A DNA stretch of 64,000 nt. It comes from Polynucleobacter victoriensis (GTDB lineage Bacteria; Pseudomonadota; Gammaproteobacteria; Burkholderiales; Burkholderiaceae). The DNA is taken from assembly GCF_900187875.1 (NCBI RefSeq), contig NZ_FYEX01000001.1, positions 930,001 to 994,000 on the forward strand, written 5' to 3'. Shown piece after piece: positions 7,806 to 17,275 of this stretch (position 1 is the first letter of the stretch; every line of letters starts with the position of its first letter). The translations under genes and the position numbers were made by a program. The notes beneath the pieces are model-generated. The model was not told where the DNA came from. It ran no database searches and saw only the letters and a program-made list of their open reading frames with translations.

Positions 7806-9767
7806 ATGATTAAGGGTATGCTACATCGAAAAAACACCAAATTAATAAATAAATTAAGCACAGCCCTATTTTTGGCTGCCATAACGCTTTCTGCACCTTC
7901 ACATTCAAAGCCAGTTAAAAATACATCATCCCCCAAGAAGGTTGTTCCGGCGGCTGACTTAAGTGCTGAGGATAAGCTTTTTGTTGAGTTACGAGAGGCT
8001 GCAAAAGTAAATGATGTCGCTAAGACCAGAACTTTAGGCTCTAAATTAGAGAGTCACGACTTATCTGATTATGTGCTGTATTACCAAATAAAACCCCAGA
8101 TTTATGACAAGGGTGCTCAAGCAAGGGTTGATTCATCTGCAGATGCTGCAGTTGAAGCATTTTTAAAAGTTAATGCGGGTAGCGCGATAGCTGATCGTTT
8201 ACGCAATGACTGGCTCTTAGTTTTAGGCAAAAGAAAAGATTGGGCTAACTTTGATAGAGAGTATGTTCAGTTCGTTTTGAATGATGACACTCAAGTGAAG
8301 TGTTATGCCATACAGTCAAGGCAGGCGAAAGGCGAGGATTCAAAACAGTTAGGACACGAGTTAAAAAATATTTTATTGGATGCCCAGTATTTTGGTGAGG
8401 CTTGTCCTGAGGCTGCGCAAGGCATATATAGAGCTGGAGGATTGTCAAAACAAGAAGTTGCAGCAATGGGCAGGATTGCGCTTGAAAATAATTACGAAGG
8501 ACTAGCCAAGAAGTTTGGTGTGGATGACCCGATTGCTGATACGGTAAAAAAAGCGAGAACTGACCCTGCTCAGGCATTTAGAGAGTTTGAAAAAAAAGAA
8601 TGGCGCACTGGTCGAGAAAATACTGCTGCTGCATGGGGTGTAATTGGTCAATTTTTAGCAAAAAAATTAGACAGAAATGCAATCAAGGCATATCGCTTGC
8701 AGCATGAGGCGGGCCATCACCAATTACTGTCGCCAGAGTCTCAGGAGTGGAAAGTTAGAACTGCTCTGCGTGAAGGTGATTGGAGGCTGGTTAAAGAGTC
8801 TATTGAGGGTATGTCTCCAGCAATTAGAAAGCGTGACCCAGCTTGGACATATTGGTATGGAAGAGCCCAAAAAGAATTGGGCGACGAAGCTTTAGCAAAA
8901 GAAACCTTCCAAGCTTTAATTGAGCAATTCAATTTTTATGGTCAGTTAGCAAGAGAAGATTTGGGTATGAAGATTCATGTGCCAAAGCGAGTTATTCCTG
9001 ACGAGTCACTTGTTAAGCAGATGAGTGAAAACAAAGGTTTTGCTAGGGCTGTTCGCTTCTATGACATGGGCTTACGTTTTGAGGGTAATCGTGAGTGGAA
9101 TTGGGAACTTAGAACGTTAAGTGATAAACAGCTGATAGCAGCCGCAGAGCATGCAAAGAGAATTGGTTTATATGACCGAGCCGTTAACACTGCTGATCGA
9201 ACAAAGGCTGAACATGATTTTGGCTTGCGTTATCCAACGCCATTTAAAGAGTCATTGAGTCCGATTGCTAATTCGATTGGTCTTGATTCAAATTGGGCAT
9301 ATGGTTTGATCAGGCAAGAGTCAAGATTTATCATGGCCGCAAAGTCTAGTGTTGGCGCATCTGGTTTGATGCAAGTGATGCCATCAACTGCCAAGTATGT
9401 GGCAAAGAAAATTGGTATGACCAACTTTAAGGTTAGTGAGTTAGATGATATGAAAACAAATCTAACCTTAGGCAGTAATTATTTAAATATGGTTTTGCAG
9501 GATTTGGATGGTTCGTTTGCATTGGCTTCAGCAGCATACAACGCTGGCCCTAGCCGACCAAAACTCTGGCGAGAAAAACTTCCCAGAACCGTTGAGGGAG
9601 CAATTTTTGCTGAAACTATTCCATTTAATGAAACTCGTGGATATGTAAAAAATGTTTTAGCTAATGCCAGTTACTACACAGCTTTATCATCATCAAAGTC
9701 GCCATCCCTTAAACAGAAATTAGGAATGGTTTCGCCTAAGGCTTCTGTTTTGTCGGAGTTGCCATGA
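7806..9767 (+). CDS. Soluble lytic murein transglycosylase (Slt70 type)
   Basis: Periplasmic exolytic transglycosylase of 653 residues, the usual Slt70 length. An N-terminal signal (LFLAAITLSAPSHS) is followed by a long alpha-helical superhelix domain. The C-terminal SLT domain has catalytic Glu in GLIRQESRF and the ASGLMQVMPSTAK and ASAAYNAGPSR motifs. A second ATG at 7818 is possible. Its last 4 bases overlap the next gene (ATGA). Together with the AmpG-like permease at the left edge it suggests an active murein recycling route. Confidence 0.93.
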   Translation: MIKGMLHRKNTKLINKLSTALFLAAITLSAPSHSKPVKNTSSPKKVVPAADLSAEDKLFVELREAAKVNDVAKTRTLGSKLESHDLSDYVLYYQIKPQIYDKGAQARVDSSADAAVEAFLKVNAGSAIADRLRNDWLLVLGKRKDWANFDREYVQFVLNDDTQVKCYAIQSRQAKGEDSKQLGHELKNILLDAQYFGEACPEAAQGIYRAGGLSKQEVAAMGRIALENNYEGLAKKFGVDDPIADTVKKARTDPAQAFREFEKKEWRTGRENTAAAWGVIGQFLAKKLDRNAIKAYRLQHEAGHHQLLSPESQEWKVRTALREGDWRLVKESIEGMSPAIRKRDPAWTYWYGRAQKELGDEALAKETFQALIEQFNFYGQLAREDLGMKIHVPKRVIPDESLVKQMSENKGFARAVRFYDMGLRFEGNREWNWELRTLSDKQLIAAAEHAKRIGLYDRAVNTADRTKAEHDFGLRYPTPFKESLSPIANSIGLDSNWAYGLIRQESRFIMAAKSSVGASGLMQVMPSTAKYVAKKIGMTNFKVSELDDMKTNLTLGSNYLNMVLQDLDGSFALASAAYNAGPSRPKLWREKLPRTVEGAIFAETIPFNETRGYVKNVLANASYYTALSSSKSPSLKQKLGMVSPKASVLSELP

Positions 9768-10678
9768 CATCATCAAATGTTTTATTAATTGGCGGTAGTG
9801 GTTTTGTAGGTAGACAAGTTGCTAGTAAATTAGCGAGCGCAGGCTACAAAGTGGTTTTGCCAACGCGTAAATCAATTTATGCAAAAGACTTGTGGGTGTT
9901 GCCAAATGTGCAAGTTATAGAGGCTAACGTACATGACCCCGTTGTTTTAAATGATTTATGTCAGCGCATTGGTAAGGATGGCGTTGTCATTAACTTAGTT
10001 GGCGTTCTTCATGACAAACAAGGCGTGCCATATGGGCCGGGCTTTGAAAAAAATCATGTTGAATTACCTAGAAAAATTATTACCGCAATGACAAATAATC
10101 ATTTGTGCCGCTATATACATATGAGTGCCTTGGGTGCGGATACTGCTGGTTGTTCTATGTACCAACGCAGTAAGGGCGAGGGTGAGGCACTTGTTAAAAA
10201 TAGTTCTCTGAATTGGACTATTTTTAGACCATCTGTGATCTTTGGTGAGGATGATTCATTTATCAATTTATTTGGCACATTGCAAAAATTTGCCCCTGTT
10301 ATGCCGTTAGCGGGAGCTGGCGCCAAGTTTCAGCCTGTTTATGTGGGGGATGTTGCAGAAGCATTTGTTAGGGCTATCAATATGGGGAACACGATAGGGC
10401 AGACTTTTGATCTGGTTGGTTCTAGGGTTTATACCTTGGCAGAATTGGTTAAGTTTGCAGGAGAGAAGGTTAAAAAATCTAGTTGGATTGTGCCGATTCC
10501 TCGTGTGTTGGGATATTTACAGGCTTATATGTTGGAATTTATGCCAGGACCCACATTGATGTCACGTGATAATTTGGCTTCTATGCAACAAGATAATGTG
10601 CTGCCATTGGGGGCTGAGAATGCTCTTGAAAAAACATTTGGAATAACACCGCAACCTTTGGAAGTTTTACTTCAGTGA
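9764..10678 (+). CDS. NAD(P)-binding protein, complex I NDUFA9-like family
   Basis: Rossmann-fold atypical SDR of 304 residues. The N-terminal dinucleotide motif GGSGFVGRQVASKL is intact; ALGAD, YQRSKGEGEALV and FRPSVIFGEDDSF are typical of the NDUFA9/YfcH-like group, where the Tyr-Lys pair is kept as YxxSK. In mitochondria the relative is an accessory subunit of complex I; in bacteria the role is not settled. Overlaps both neighbours by 4 bases, so it is translationally coupled to slt and cca. Confidence 0.85.
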   Translation: MTSSNVLLIGGSGFVGRQVASKLASAGYKVVLPTRKSIYAKDLWVLPNVQVIEANVHDPVVLNDLCQRIGKDGVVINLVGVLHDKQGVPYGPGFEKNHVELPRKIITAMTNNHLCRYIHMSALGADTAGCSMYQRSKGEGEALVKNSSLNWTIFRPSVIFGEDDSFINLFGTLQKFAPVMPLAGAGAKFQPVYVGDVAEAFVRAINMGNTIGQTFDLVGSRVYTLAELVKFAGEKVKKSSWIVPIPRVLGYLQAYMLEFMPGPTLMSRDNLASMQQDNVLPLGAENALEKTFGITPQPLEVLLQ

Positions 10679-11781
10679 AAACCTACGTTGTTGGTGGTGC
10701 AATACGTGATGAGTTATTAGGGCTTCCTGTTAAAGACCTTGATTATCTCGTTGTTGGTGCCACGCCCCAAGAAATGATTGCTAAAGGCTTTAAGTCTGTT
10801 GGGCAAGATTTTCCGGTTTTTTTGCACCCAGATACGCATGCTGAGTATGCCCTTGCTAGAACAGAGAGAAAAACAGCGCCTGGGTATAAAGGTTTTGTTT
10901 TTCATGCTGATCAGCATGTGACCTTAGAAGAAGATTTAGCTAGGCGTGATTTAACAATCAATGCAATGGCCAGAGAAGTAGACGCTAATGGCTTGGTAAC
11001 TGGCCCAGTGATTGACCCTTTTGGCGGACAAAAAGATTTACAAGACAAAATATTCCGACATGTCAGTGACGCATTTACTGAGGACCCCGTTCGCCTATTA
11101 AGAATTGCAAGGTTTTCAGCTCGATTCCCAGAATTCTGCGTAGCTTCAAATACCTTGGCATTACTCAAGGAGATCGGCCAAAGTGGCGAGTTAGATGCAT
11201 TAGTTAAAGAAAGAGTGTGGCAAGAGTTTTCGAGAGGTTTTCTTTCTGAAAGACCTTCTCGGATGTTTGATGTTTTGGAAACCATTGGGGTGTTTGAGAA
11301 ATTTTTCCCATCAGAGTTACTTACTAAAAACAATCGAAAGTTTTTTGACTTAATTGACCAATCTGCATCATCAGATTTTAATTTGCAACAGCGTTGCGCT
11401 ATTTTGTTTGCTGGATTGAACAGGGCAAGCATTAATGATTGGTGTTTAAAGTGGGGCATACCTTCTGAATGTAGGGATTACGCACTTTTGGGCAGTGAAA
11501 TTCATGAAGCAATTGGGCGAGGGTTAACTAGCGCTGCAGATATATTGCAAATATTGGATCGGGTAGATGTTTGGAGAAAACCAGATCGATTTAATGAATT
11601 AATTATGGTTGCACAATTAATTGGTGACCCTGTGGATATATTGCTTCAATCACACGTGGCTGCAAAAAAAGTTAATGTGGCCGATATTGCGGCACGCTTT
11701 ACTCAGCAGGGCTCTGGAGAGTTAATTAAGAGAGCGATTGATGATGCGAGGCGCGATGCTATTAAAGAGGCCTTGGTCTAG
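10675..11781 (+). CDS. cca: CCA-adding tRNA nucleotidyltransferase, without HD phosphohydrolase motif
   Basis: Adds or repairs the 3'-CCA end of tRNAs. The N-terminal nucleotidyltransferase motif GGAIRDELLG-LPVKDLDYLV with the DxD pair, the RRDLTINAMA motif and the RLLRIARFSARF helix are intact. GTG start overlapping the previous stop by 4 bases. At 368 residues it is shorter than the roughly 410-residue HD-containing enzymes, and the region where the HD dyad should lie (after residue 240) reads RCAILFAGLNRASIND with no His-Asp pair. The phosphatase/phosphodiesterase part therefore seems lost. Its 3' end overlaps the convergent gene by 20 bases. Confidence 0.92.
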   Translation: MKTYVVGGAIRDELLGLPVKDLDYLVVGATPQEMIAKGFKSVGQDFPVFLHPDTHAEYALARTERKTAPGYKGFVFHADQHVTLEEDLARRDLTINAMAREVDANGLVTGPVIDPFGGQKDLQDKIFRHVSDAFTEDPVRLLRIARFSARFPEFCVASNTLALLKEIGQSGELDALVKERVWQEFSRGFLSERPSRMFDVLETIGVFEKFFPSELLTKNNRKFFDLIDQSASSDFNLQQRCAILFAGLNRASINDWCLKWGIPSECRDYALLGSEIHEAIGRGLTSAADILQILDRVDVWRKPDRFNELIMVAQLIGDPVDILLQSHVAAKKVNVADIAARFTQQGSGELIKRAIDDARRDAIKEALV

Positions 11782-12934
11782 ACCTAAAGCCTGGTAATTC
11801 AGCTTCAGAGATATTCATCTTCTTTGATACGCATAAAACTTTGAATAGCTCCCCCATCTCAGCCTCAGACAACAACTTTTGTATGCCATTAGCTAGTGGC
11901 ATGAAGTTTTGTGTGTCTGTTGGGTTCGCCGTGCTAAGTAGCAGCTGCCCAATGCCTGCATCCATCAGGTAAGAAGCTTGGCTGGTGTAGCCTGAAAAAT
12001 CAAATCCATGTTCAATACTGGTTTGTGCAATCAAGGTCCAATTAACATGAGATGTTAAGTCGCATAACCCTGGAAAATAAAATGGGTCTTGAATTGTGTG
12101 ATGACGGTAGTGCCCAATCAAAGTTCCCTGCCCGCGTTGTGGGTGGTAATACTCATGTTCTGGGAAGCCATAATCAAAGGTCAAGAAAATGCCTTGATCA
12201 AGGCATTGCCCTAAAGTCTTAATCCATGCCTGACTTTGAGGATGTATTTCAGTGGTGTAGCCATTTAATAAGCTAGATGCATGTAGATAATTTGGGATTA
12301 GCTCATTTGGAACTTTGGCTCCAGGACAAAAAGTAAATGCAATAGAGTCAAGGGAGCTTTGATTAATACAAACATCCTTGTAATGCCATTGACCATCAAC
12401 AAATGTGACTAATTCAACGGGCATGGCATCTAAAACCTCATTGGCCAGAATAATTCCTGTAAATTTTTTTGGTAGTTGGTTAAGCCAACAAATATTTTCG
12501 GGGCGGCCTTTTAACCTATTCTGTTGGCGCTCAATTAGATCCGCTGATAAATCAAGAATGTTGTAACTGTCGATTACGACATCTTCATTTTCAAGAGCAT
12601 CTAATATCGATTGAGCTAAGGCTCCTGAGCCTGCACCAAATTCCAGAATATTTACTGGTTGATTTTCAGCCTTGAGTTTCTCAATCACCGGTAATAGTGT
12701 TTGTGTGATTGTTGCCCCAAAAAGTGGGCTGATTTCAGGGGCTGTAGTGAAGTCGCCGTGTTGGCCAAGCTTGGTTCTGCCTGCCGCGTAATAGCCTAAT
12801 CCTGGCGTGTAGAGCGCCATTTCCATATACTTAGAAAAAGAAATTGCCCCATTATTGGCAATAATTTCTTGCTGAATTTTTTGAGCCAAAAGTTGGCTAT
12901 GCAACGTTTCTGCTGTACTAGGGGTAATATCCAT
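11762..12934 (-). CDS. SAM-dependent methyltransferase, MidA/NDUFAF7 family
   Basis: A 390-residue protein of the COG1565 (MidA) family. The SAM motif NILEFGAGSGALAQSILDAL lies near residue 98, and the family segments GYYAAGRTKLGQHGDFTTAPEISPLFG and ILANEVLDAMPV (given in short pieces here) are clear. In eukaryotes the relative arginine-methylates a complex I subunit during assembly. It is notable that an NDUFA9-like gene lies two genes away, but no complex I genes are in the window. Convergent with cca. Confidence 0.9.
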   Translation of the reverse strand: MDITPSTAETLHSQLLAQKIQQEIIANNGAISFSKYMEMALYTPGLGYYAAGRTKLGQHGDFTTAPEISPLFGATITQTLLPVIEKLKAENQPVNILEFGAGSGALAQSILDALENEDVVIDSYNILDLSADLIERQQNRLKGRPENICWLNQLPKKFTGIILANEVLDAMPVELVTFVDGQWHYKDVCINQSSLDSIAFTFCPGAKVPNELIPNYLHASSLLNGYTTEIHPQSQAWIKTLGQCLDQGIFLTFDYGFPEHEYYHPQRGQGTLIGHYRHHTIQDPFYFPGLCDLTSHVNWTLIAQTSIEHGFDFSGYTSQASYLMDAGIGQLLLSTANPTDTQNFMPLANGIQKLLSEAEMGELFKVLCVSKKMNISEAELPGFRSRPRPL

Positions 12935-12977
12935 ACCTCGCGAGTCTACAACTCTTATAGATAAAGCTGCAAAAATT

Positions 12978-13760
12978 ATGAAAAATCAGAAAATTGCCTT
13001 AGTAACAGGTGCCGCAAAACGTGTTGGGCGGGCGATAGCTATCGGCTTGGCTAAAGATGGTTGGGATGTGGCAATCCATTATGGAAACTCTAAGGATGCG
13101 GCGGAGCAAACAGTTAAAGATATTCTTGCAACTGGCCAGCGTGGCGTGGCCTTGCAGGCAGATTTATCAAAAGAGGATGAGGCTAATCAATTAATAGCGA
13201 GATGTGTTGAGTCTCTAGGTTTGCCAACTTGTCTGGTTAACAATGCCTCATTGTTTCAATATGATGTTGCCTCTAGTTTTAGTTATGCTGCCTTAGATCG
13301 ACATATGTTGACAAACGTAGCCGCTCCACTAATTTTGTCTAGAGACTTATATCGCTTGCATGCAAAAAATAGGGCTCAAGATGCTGTTGGCCCTAGTGGT
13401 GTTGTGATTAATTTGTTGGATCAAAAGCTGGCTAATTTAAATCCAGACTTTTTGTCTTACACGCTATCGAAAGCTGCATTACACTCGGCAACCACTTTGT
13501 TGGCACAATCATTTGCGCCAAACTTGAGGGTAGTTGGTGTGGCTCCAGGAATTACGATGGTTTCCGGTGATCAGTCTGAGGATGGTTTTGTTAAGGCTCA
13601 CAGTATGACGCCATTGGGTAAGTCATCAACTCCCGATGATATTGCGGGAGCGGTGATTTACTTGGCTAATTCAAATGCCGTAACTGGCACAACTTTGTAC
13701 GTAGACGGCGGCCAACATTTATTGTCGACTGATCGAGACGTGATGTTTTTGACGGAGTAA
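12978..13760 (+). CDS. SDR oxidoreductase, FolM/pteridine reductase-like
   Basis: Classical short-chain dehydrogenase of 260 residues. It has cofactor motif TGAAKRVGRAIA, where the Arg after the glycine motif favours NADPH, NNAS, and the catalytic YTLSK. The C-terminus ends TLYVDGGQHL. The sequence style and the position 3 bases before folB suggest a dihydrofolate/dihydromonapterin reductase (FolM-like) in pterin metabolism. The substrate is inferred from context. Confidence 0.8.
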   Translation: MKNQKIALVTGAAKRVGRAIAIGLAKDGWDVAIHYGNSKDAAEQTVKDILATGQRGVALQADLSKEDEANQLIARCVESLGLPTCLVNNASLFQYDVASSFSYAALDRHMLTNVAAPLILSRDLYRLHAKNRAQDAVGPSGVVINLLDQKLANLNPDFLSYTLSKAALHSATTLLAQSFAPNLRVVGVAPGITMVSGDQSEDGFVKAHSMTPLGKSSTPDDIAGAVIYLANSNAVTGTTLYVDGGQHLLSTDRDVMFLTE

Positions 13761-13763
13761 AAA

Positions 13764-14156
13764 ATGCAGGCTTTGCTATCTCATCCAAGATTAATGGACT
13801 GTCGTAGATTATTTTTAAGTAACTACGAAATTTATATCAACATTGGCGTTCATGACTTCGAAAAGCGTGGCGAGCAACGCGTATTAATTAATGTTGACTT
13901 ATTTGTGCCATTAATAGAAAACACGCCTACTCATGACAGCCTAGAAGAGGTTGTTGATTATGATTTTATGCGCCAGAGCATAGTGGAGCGCGTATCAAAA
14001 GGACACATACACTTACAAGAAACCTTGTGCGATGATGTTGCAAAAATAATGTTAAAGCACCCAAGGGTTAGGGCTGTTAGAGTATCAACAGCTAAGCCAG
14101 ATGTATACCCTGATTGTGACGCAGTAGGCGTTGAAATATTTTTGATTAAAGAATGA
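13764..14156 (+). CDS. folB: Dihydroneopterin aldolase
   Basis: Cleaves dihydroneopterin to 6-hydroxymethyldihydropterin and glycolaldehyde in folate synthesis (130 residues). The segments YEIYINIGVHDFEKRGEQRV, VVDYDFMRQSI and the late VSTAKPDVYPDCDAVGVEI fit FolB. Sits between the FolM-like SDR and ttcA, overlapping ttcA by 4 bases. Confidence 0.9.
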   Translation: MQALLSHPRLMDCRRLFLSNYEIYINIGVHDFEKRGEQRVLINVDLFVPLIENTPTHDSLEEVVDYDFMRQSIVERVSKGHIHLQETLCDDVAKIMLKHPRVRAVRVSTAKPDVYPDCDAVGVEIFLIKE

Positions 14157-15004
14157 AAGATCCTCGCAAAGTAGCTTACGAAGAAAATAAGTTAGACAAA
14201 AAGTTATGCCGTCTAACTGGGCAGGCTATTGTTGATTACAACATGATCGAGGATGGCGATAAGGTTATGGTTTGCCTGTCGGGTGGCAAAGATAGCTACG
14301 CTATGTTGGATATATTGATGAAGCTCAAGGAGCGTGCTCCGATTAACTTTGATTTGGTGGCGGTTAATTTAGATCAAAAGCAACCTGGCTTCCCAGAAGA
14401 TATTCTTCCTAATTACTTAAAGAAACTGGGAATTCCATTTCATATAGAAGAACAAGATACATATGGCATTGTGAAAAGAGTTGTTCCAGAGGGTAAAACA
14501 ACTTGTGGCTTATGTTCTCGTTTGCGCCGTGGAATTTTGTACCGCGTTGCCACAGAGTTAGGCGCAACAAAGATTGCTCTAGGACACCACCGTGATGATA
14601 TTTTAGAAACGCTTCTAATGAATATGTTTCATGGTGGAAAACTTAAGGGTATGCCGCCAAAGCTAAGATCAGATGATGGCAAGCATATAGTTATTAGACC
14701 CTTGGCTTATGTGCCAGAAAAATATTTAGAGCGATATGCAGAGCAAATGGCTTTCCCAATTATTCCTTGTAATTTGTGTGGAAGCCAAGAGAATTTACAG
14801 CGTAATGCCATGAAAGCCATGTTGCGTGAGTGGGAAAAGAAATACCCGGGGCGCGTTGAGAGCTTATTTAGTTCCTTGCAAAATGTTGTGCCATCACATC
14901 TTATGGATGGGCAGCAATTTGATTTCAAAAATTTAACTGATACAAGTGGCTCTAACGATTTGGAAGAGCAGATCTCTTGGCAGCCAGTGCAGATGACTCT
15001 TTGA
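14153..15004 (+). CDS. ttcA: tRNA 2-thiocytidine(32) synthetase
   Basis: Installs 2-thiocytidine at tRNA position 32 using ATP and an Fe-S cluster (283 residues). The PP-loop SGGKDSYAMLD lies near residue 43; the cluster cysteines appear as CGLCSRLRRG and later CNLCGSQENLQR. Start ATG overlaps the folB stop (ATGA). The last 53 bases overlap the convergent lipoprotein gene. Confidence 0.96.
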   Translation: MKDPRKVAYEENKLDKKLCRLTGQAIVDYNMIEDGDKVMVCLSGGKDSYAMLDILMKLKERAPINFDLVAVNLDQKQPGFPEDILPNYLKKLGIPFHIEEQDTYGIVKRVVPEGKTTCGLCSRLRRGILYRVATELGATKIALGHHRDDILETLLMNMFHGGKLKGMPPKLRSDDGKHIVIRPLAYVPEKYLERYAEQMAFPIIPCNLCGSQENLQRNAMKAMLREWEKKYPGRVESLFSSLQNVVPSHLMDGQQFDFKNLTDTSGSNDLEEQISWQPVQMTL

Positions 15005-15869
15005 TTAAAGAGTTAATGTCACCTAACCAAGTGGCTATTCTTTCAGAAGCATACCTTTTTTGATCATCGGTTGTGATTTCGACAACGAATACTGCTAGCC
15101 CAGTCGCGATTTCTTCGCGCCTCTTTGTTGCCTCTTGCTGCTCTTTAGATCTTCCGTATTCAAAATGTTTGATGTAATCAGTAATCAAGGCTTCTGATTC
15201 TTTTTGATTAAGCTTCTTTCTAGTGATTTCGCTCATTACACGAATCAAATCTTGTTGGCGACGCAATCTATCTTGATAAATTAAATTGATATCAATTGGA
15301 TTGGCAATAATGTGTGACTTAATTTTTTCTTCTTGATCTTTGTTGAGTTTCCCGAATAGCCACTTAGCTCTTTGAATGGTTTTTTCTATTCGCACCCTGA
15401 TTTGGTCGGCTTTATCCTTGGGCAGCCACTCTTTGATAAATTTCTCATTATTTTGTGCCATTCGTTTTTGAACATTCTCAATTTGAGAAGCTTCAAGGCT
15501 CATGAAAAGTCTAGCTATGTCTGGCGTTACTTTGTATGCAATCGTATAGCTATGATTTTTGATATTTCCATAAAAGTAGGCGACATCTTTCTTTGAGATG
15601 TTTTTGCTAAGTTTTTGCTCAATTTCTTCAAGTGTTACAGCAAGGTTTTGTAGTTGAGCTGTTCTGTGCCACCAAAAATGACGATCAAGGGCCTCTCTGA
15701 TAAGGTAATCTTGCTCTTGTGTCAGACCAATATGGTCATCAATCCACCACCGCGATAGCACATCACCTTGGTTGTAGGCAAAGCGTACCGCGCTACAGGC
15801 AAGTAGGAGGCTTGTAATTGCCCCAAGAGCCAGCCATCTAAGAGTTTGGTGCACTTTAAATAAACTCAT
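14952..15869 (-). CDS. DUF6279 family lipoprotein
   Basis: Predicted lipoprotein of 305 residues starting MSLFKVHQTLRW; lipobox LLLACS. The N-terminal VRFAYNQGDVLSRWWIDDHIGLT and the helix-rich, charged body fit the DUF6279 family, whose function is unknown. A longer frame to 15923 would overlap glmU, and the start at 15869 puts the signal peptide at the N-terminus, so I chose it. It begins 13 bases from glmU on the opposite strand. Confidence 0.8.
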   Translation of the reverse strand: MSLFKVHQTLRWLALGAITSLLLACSAVRFAYNQGDVLSRWWIDDHIGLTQEQDYLIREALDRHFWWHRTAQLQNLAVTLEEIEQKLSKNISKKDVAYFYGNIKNHSYTIAYKVTPDIARLFMSLEASQIENVQKRMAQNNEKFIKEWLPKDKADQIRVRIEKTIQRAKWLFGKLNKDQEEKIKSHIIANPIDINLIYQDRLRRQQDLIRVMSEITRKKLNQKESEALITDYIKHFEYGRSKEQQEATKRREEIATGLAVFVVEITTDDQKRYASERIATWLGDINSLIKESSALAAKRSALPNR

Positions 15870-15874
15870 ATAAT
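15846..15874 (+). promoter_or_regulatory. Strong sigma-70 promoter of glmU
   Basis: TTGGTG (15846-15851), exactly 17 bases, then a consensus TATAAT (15869-15874). The glmU ATG at 15883 is 8 bases beyond the -10, where transcription should begin, and no Shine-Dalgarno sequence precedes it. This predicts a leaderless or almost leaderless glmU-glmS mRNA. Confidence 0.6.
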
Positions 15875-15882
15875 TATTAACA

Positions 15883-17250
15883 ATGAATATCGTCATATTA
15901 GCCGCTGGACAAGGAAAGCGCATGCGCTCCTCTTTGCCAAAAGTGCTCCATCCAATTGCGGGCCGACCGATGCTTGCACACGCTATTGCAAGTGCAGAAG
16001 CTATGGCGGGTGAACATCAGACAGTTGTTGTTTTGGGGCATGGTGGAGATTTGGTTAAAGACTACCTTGAAAAATCAGGGGTGGTTACTAAAACTGCGTA
16101 TCAACTAGAGCAAAAGGGTACGGGCCATGCTGTTTTGCAGGCGGCTGATTTCTTAGATGATGCGAAAGACACATTAATACTTTACGGTGATGTGCCGCTA
16201 ATTCAAACGCAAACTCTTGAAAAATTATCAAAGTTGGCATCAACAGGCGCTTTGGCTTTGCTAACCCAAGAGATGGCTGATCCTACGGGGTATGGTCGAA
16301 TCGTTAGAAATCAGGATGGTGGTATTCAGTCAATTATTGAAGAAAAAGATGCTAGTCCTGAAGTAAAGCTTATTAAAGAAATAAATACAGGTCTAATGGC
16401 TGTTCCAACTGCTCACCTAAAGCGTTGGTTAGGCGCGCTCAGCCCTAATAATGCGCAAGGCGAGTATTACCTGACCGATATTATTGAGATGGCAGTTAGA
16501 GAGGGTGTGCCTGTTTGTTCTACTGCCCCAGAATTTGGCTGGGAAACTGTTGGTGTAAACAGTCGAGCTCAGTTGGCAGAGCTTGAGCGTACTTGGCAAC
16601 TAGAGCTTGCTAATCGATTGTTAGATTTGGGGGTCACTTTATTGGACCCTGCAAGAATTGATATTCGTGGCGAATTGACTTGTGGTCAAGATGTCAAAAT
16701 TGATGTTGGCTGCATTTTTGAGGGCAAAGTTACTTTGGCTGATGGTGTATCAGTCGGACCTTATTGTGTCGTTCGTGATGCTCACATAGAACAAGGTGCG
16801 GTAATTAACGCTTATACACATATTGATCAAGCCAAAGTTGGTGCAAATAGCATTATTGGGCCTTATGCAAGATTACGTCCTGGTACAGAATTATCTGAAG
16901 AAGTGCACATTGGTAATTTTGTGGAAGTTAAAAACAGTCAAATAGCCTCACAAAGTAAAGCAAATCATTTGGCTTACATCGGTGATGCAACGATTGGTAA
17001 AAGAGTTAATGTGGGTGCGGGAACAATCACTTGTAATTACGATGGTGTTAATAAGCATAGAACTGTTATTGAAGACGAAGCTTTTATCGGCTCAGATACT
17101 CAATTAGTAGCTCCAGTTACAGTTGGTAAGGGTGCTACTCTAGGCGCTGGTACGACATTAACAAAAGATGCTCCACCAGATCAGCTAACTGTTACAAGAG
17201 CTAAGCAAGTCTCACTTAAATGGCAAAGACCCGTTAAAAAAAGTAAATAG
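15883..17250 (+). CDS. glmU: Bifunctional GlmU (N-acetylglucosamine-1-P uridyltransferase / glucosamine-1-P acetyltransferase)
   Basis: Makes UDP-GlcNAc for peptidoglycan and LPS (455 residues, full length). N-terminal pyrophosphorylase motif LAAGQGKRMRSSLPKVLH; QLEQKGTGHAV; LYGDVPL. The C-terminal left-handed beta-helix has hexapeptide repeats with catalytic-site segments RLRPGTEL and NFVEVKNS and the NYDGVNKHRT loop. Followed by glmS after 25 bases, so two successive enzymes of the pathway are co-transcribed. Confidence 0.98.
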   Translation: MNIVILAAGQGKRMRSSLPKVLHPIAGRPMLAHAIASAEAMAGEHQTVVVLGHGGDLVKDYLEKSGVVTKTAYQLEQKGTGHAVLQAADFLDDAKDTLILYGDVPLIQTQTLEKLSKLASTGALALLTQEMADPTGYGRIVRNQDGGIQSIIEEKDASPEVKLIKEINTGLMAVPTAHLKRWLGALSPNNAQGEYYLTDIIEMAVREGVPVCSTAPEFGWETVGVNSRAQLAELERTWQLELANRLLDLGVTLLDPARIDIRGELTCGQDVKIDVGCIFEGKVTLADGVSVGPYCVVRDAHIEQGAVINAYTHIDQAKVGANSIIGPYARLRPGTELSEEVHIGNFVEVKNSQIASQSKANHLAYIGDATIGKRVNVGAGTITCNYDGVNKHRTVIEDEAFIGSDTQLVAPVTVGKGATLGAGTTLTKDAPPDQLTVTRAKQVSLKWQRPVKKSK

Positions 17251-17275
17251 AACGATTAATTGATAGGAAGCAGTC

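Noticed and set aside
12950..12977. Leaderless start for the MidA-like/FolM-like divergent pair
   Set aside because: A shared TATA core exists (TATAGA 12956-12961, TATAAG on the other strand) but leaders of about 9-12 bases are predicted, so the leaderless pattern does not hold here.
17251..17275. glmS ribozyme
   Set aside because: Only 25 bases separate glmU and glmS, too short for the ribozyme.
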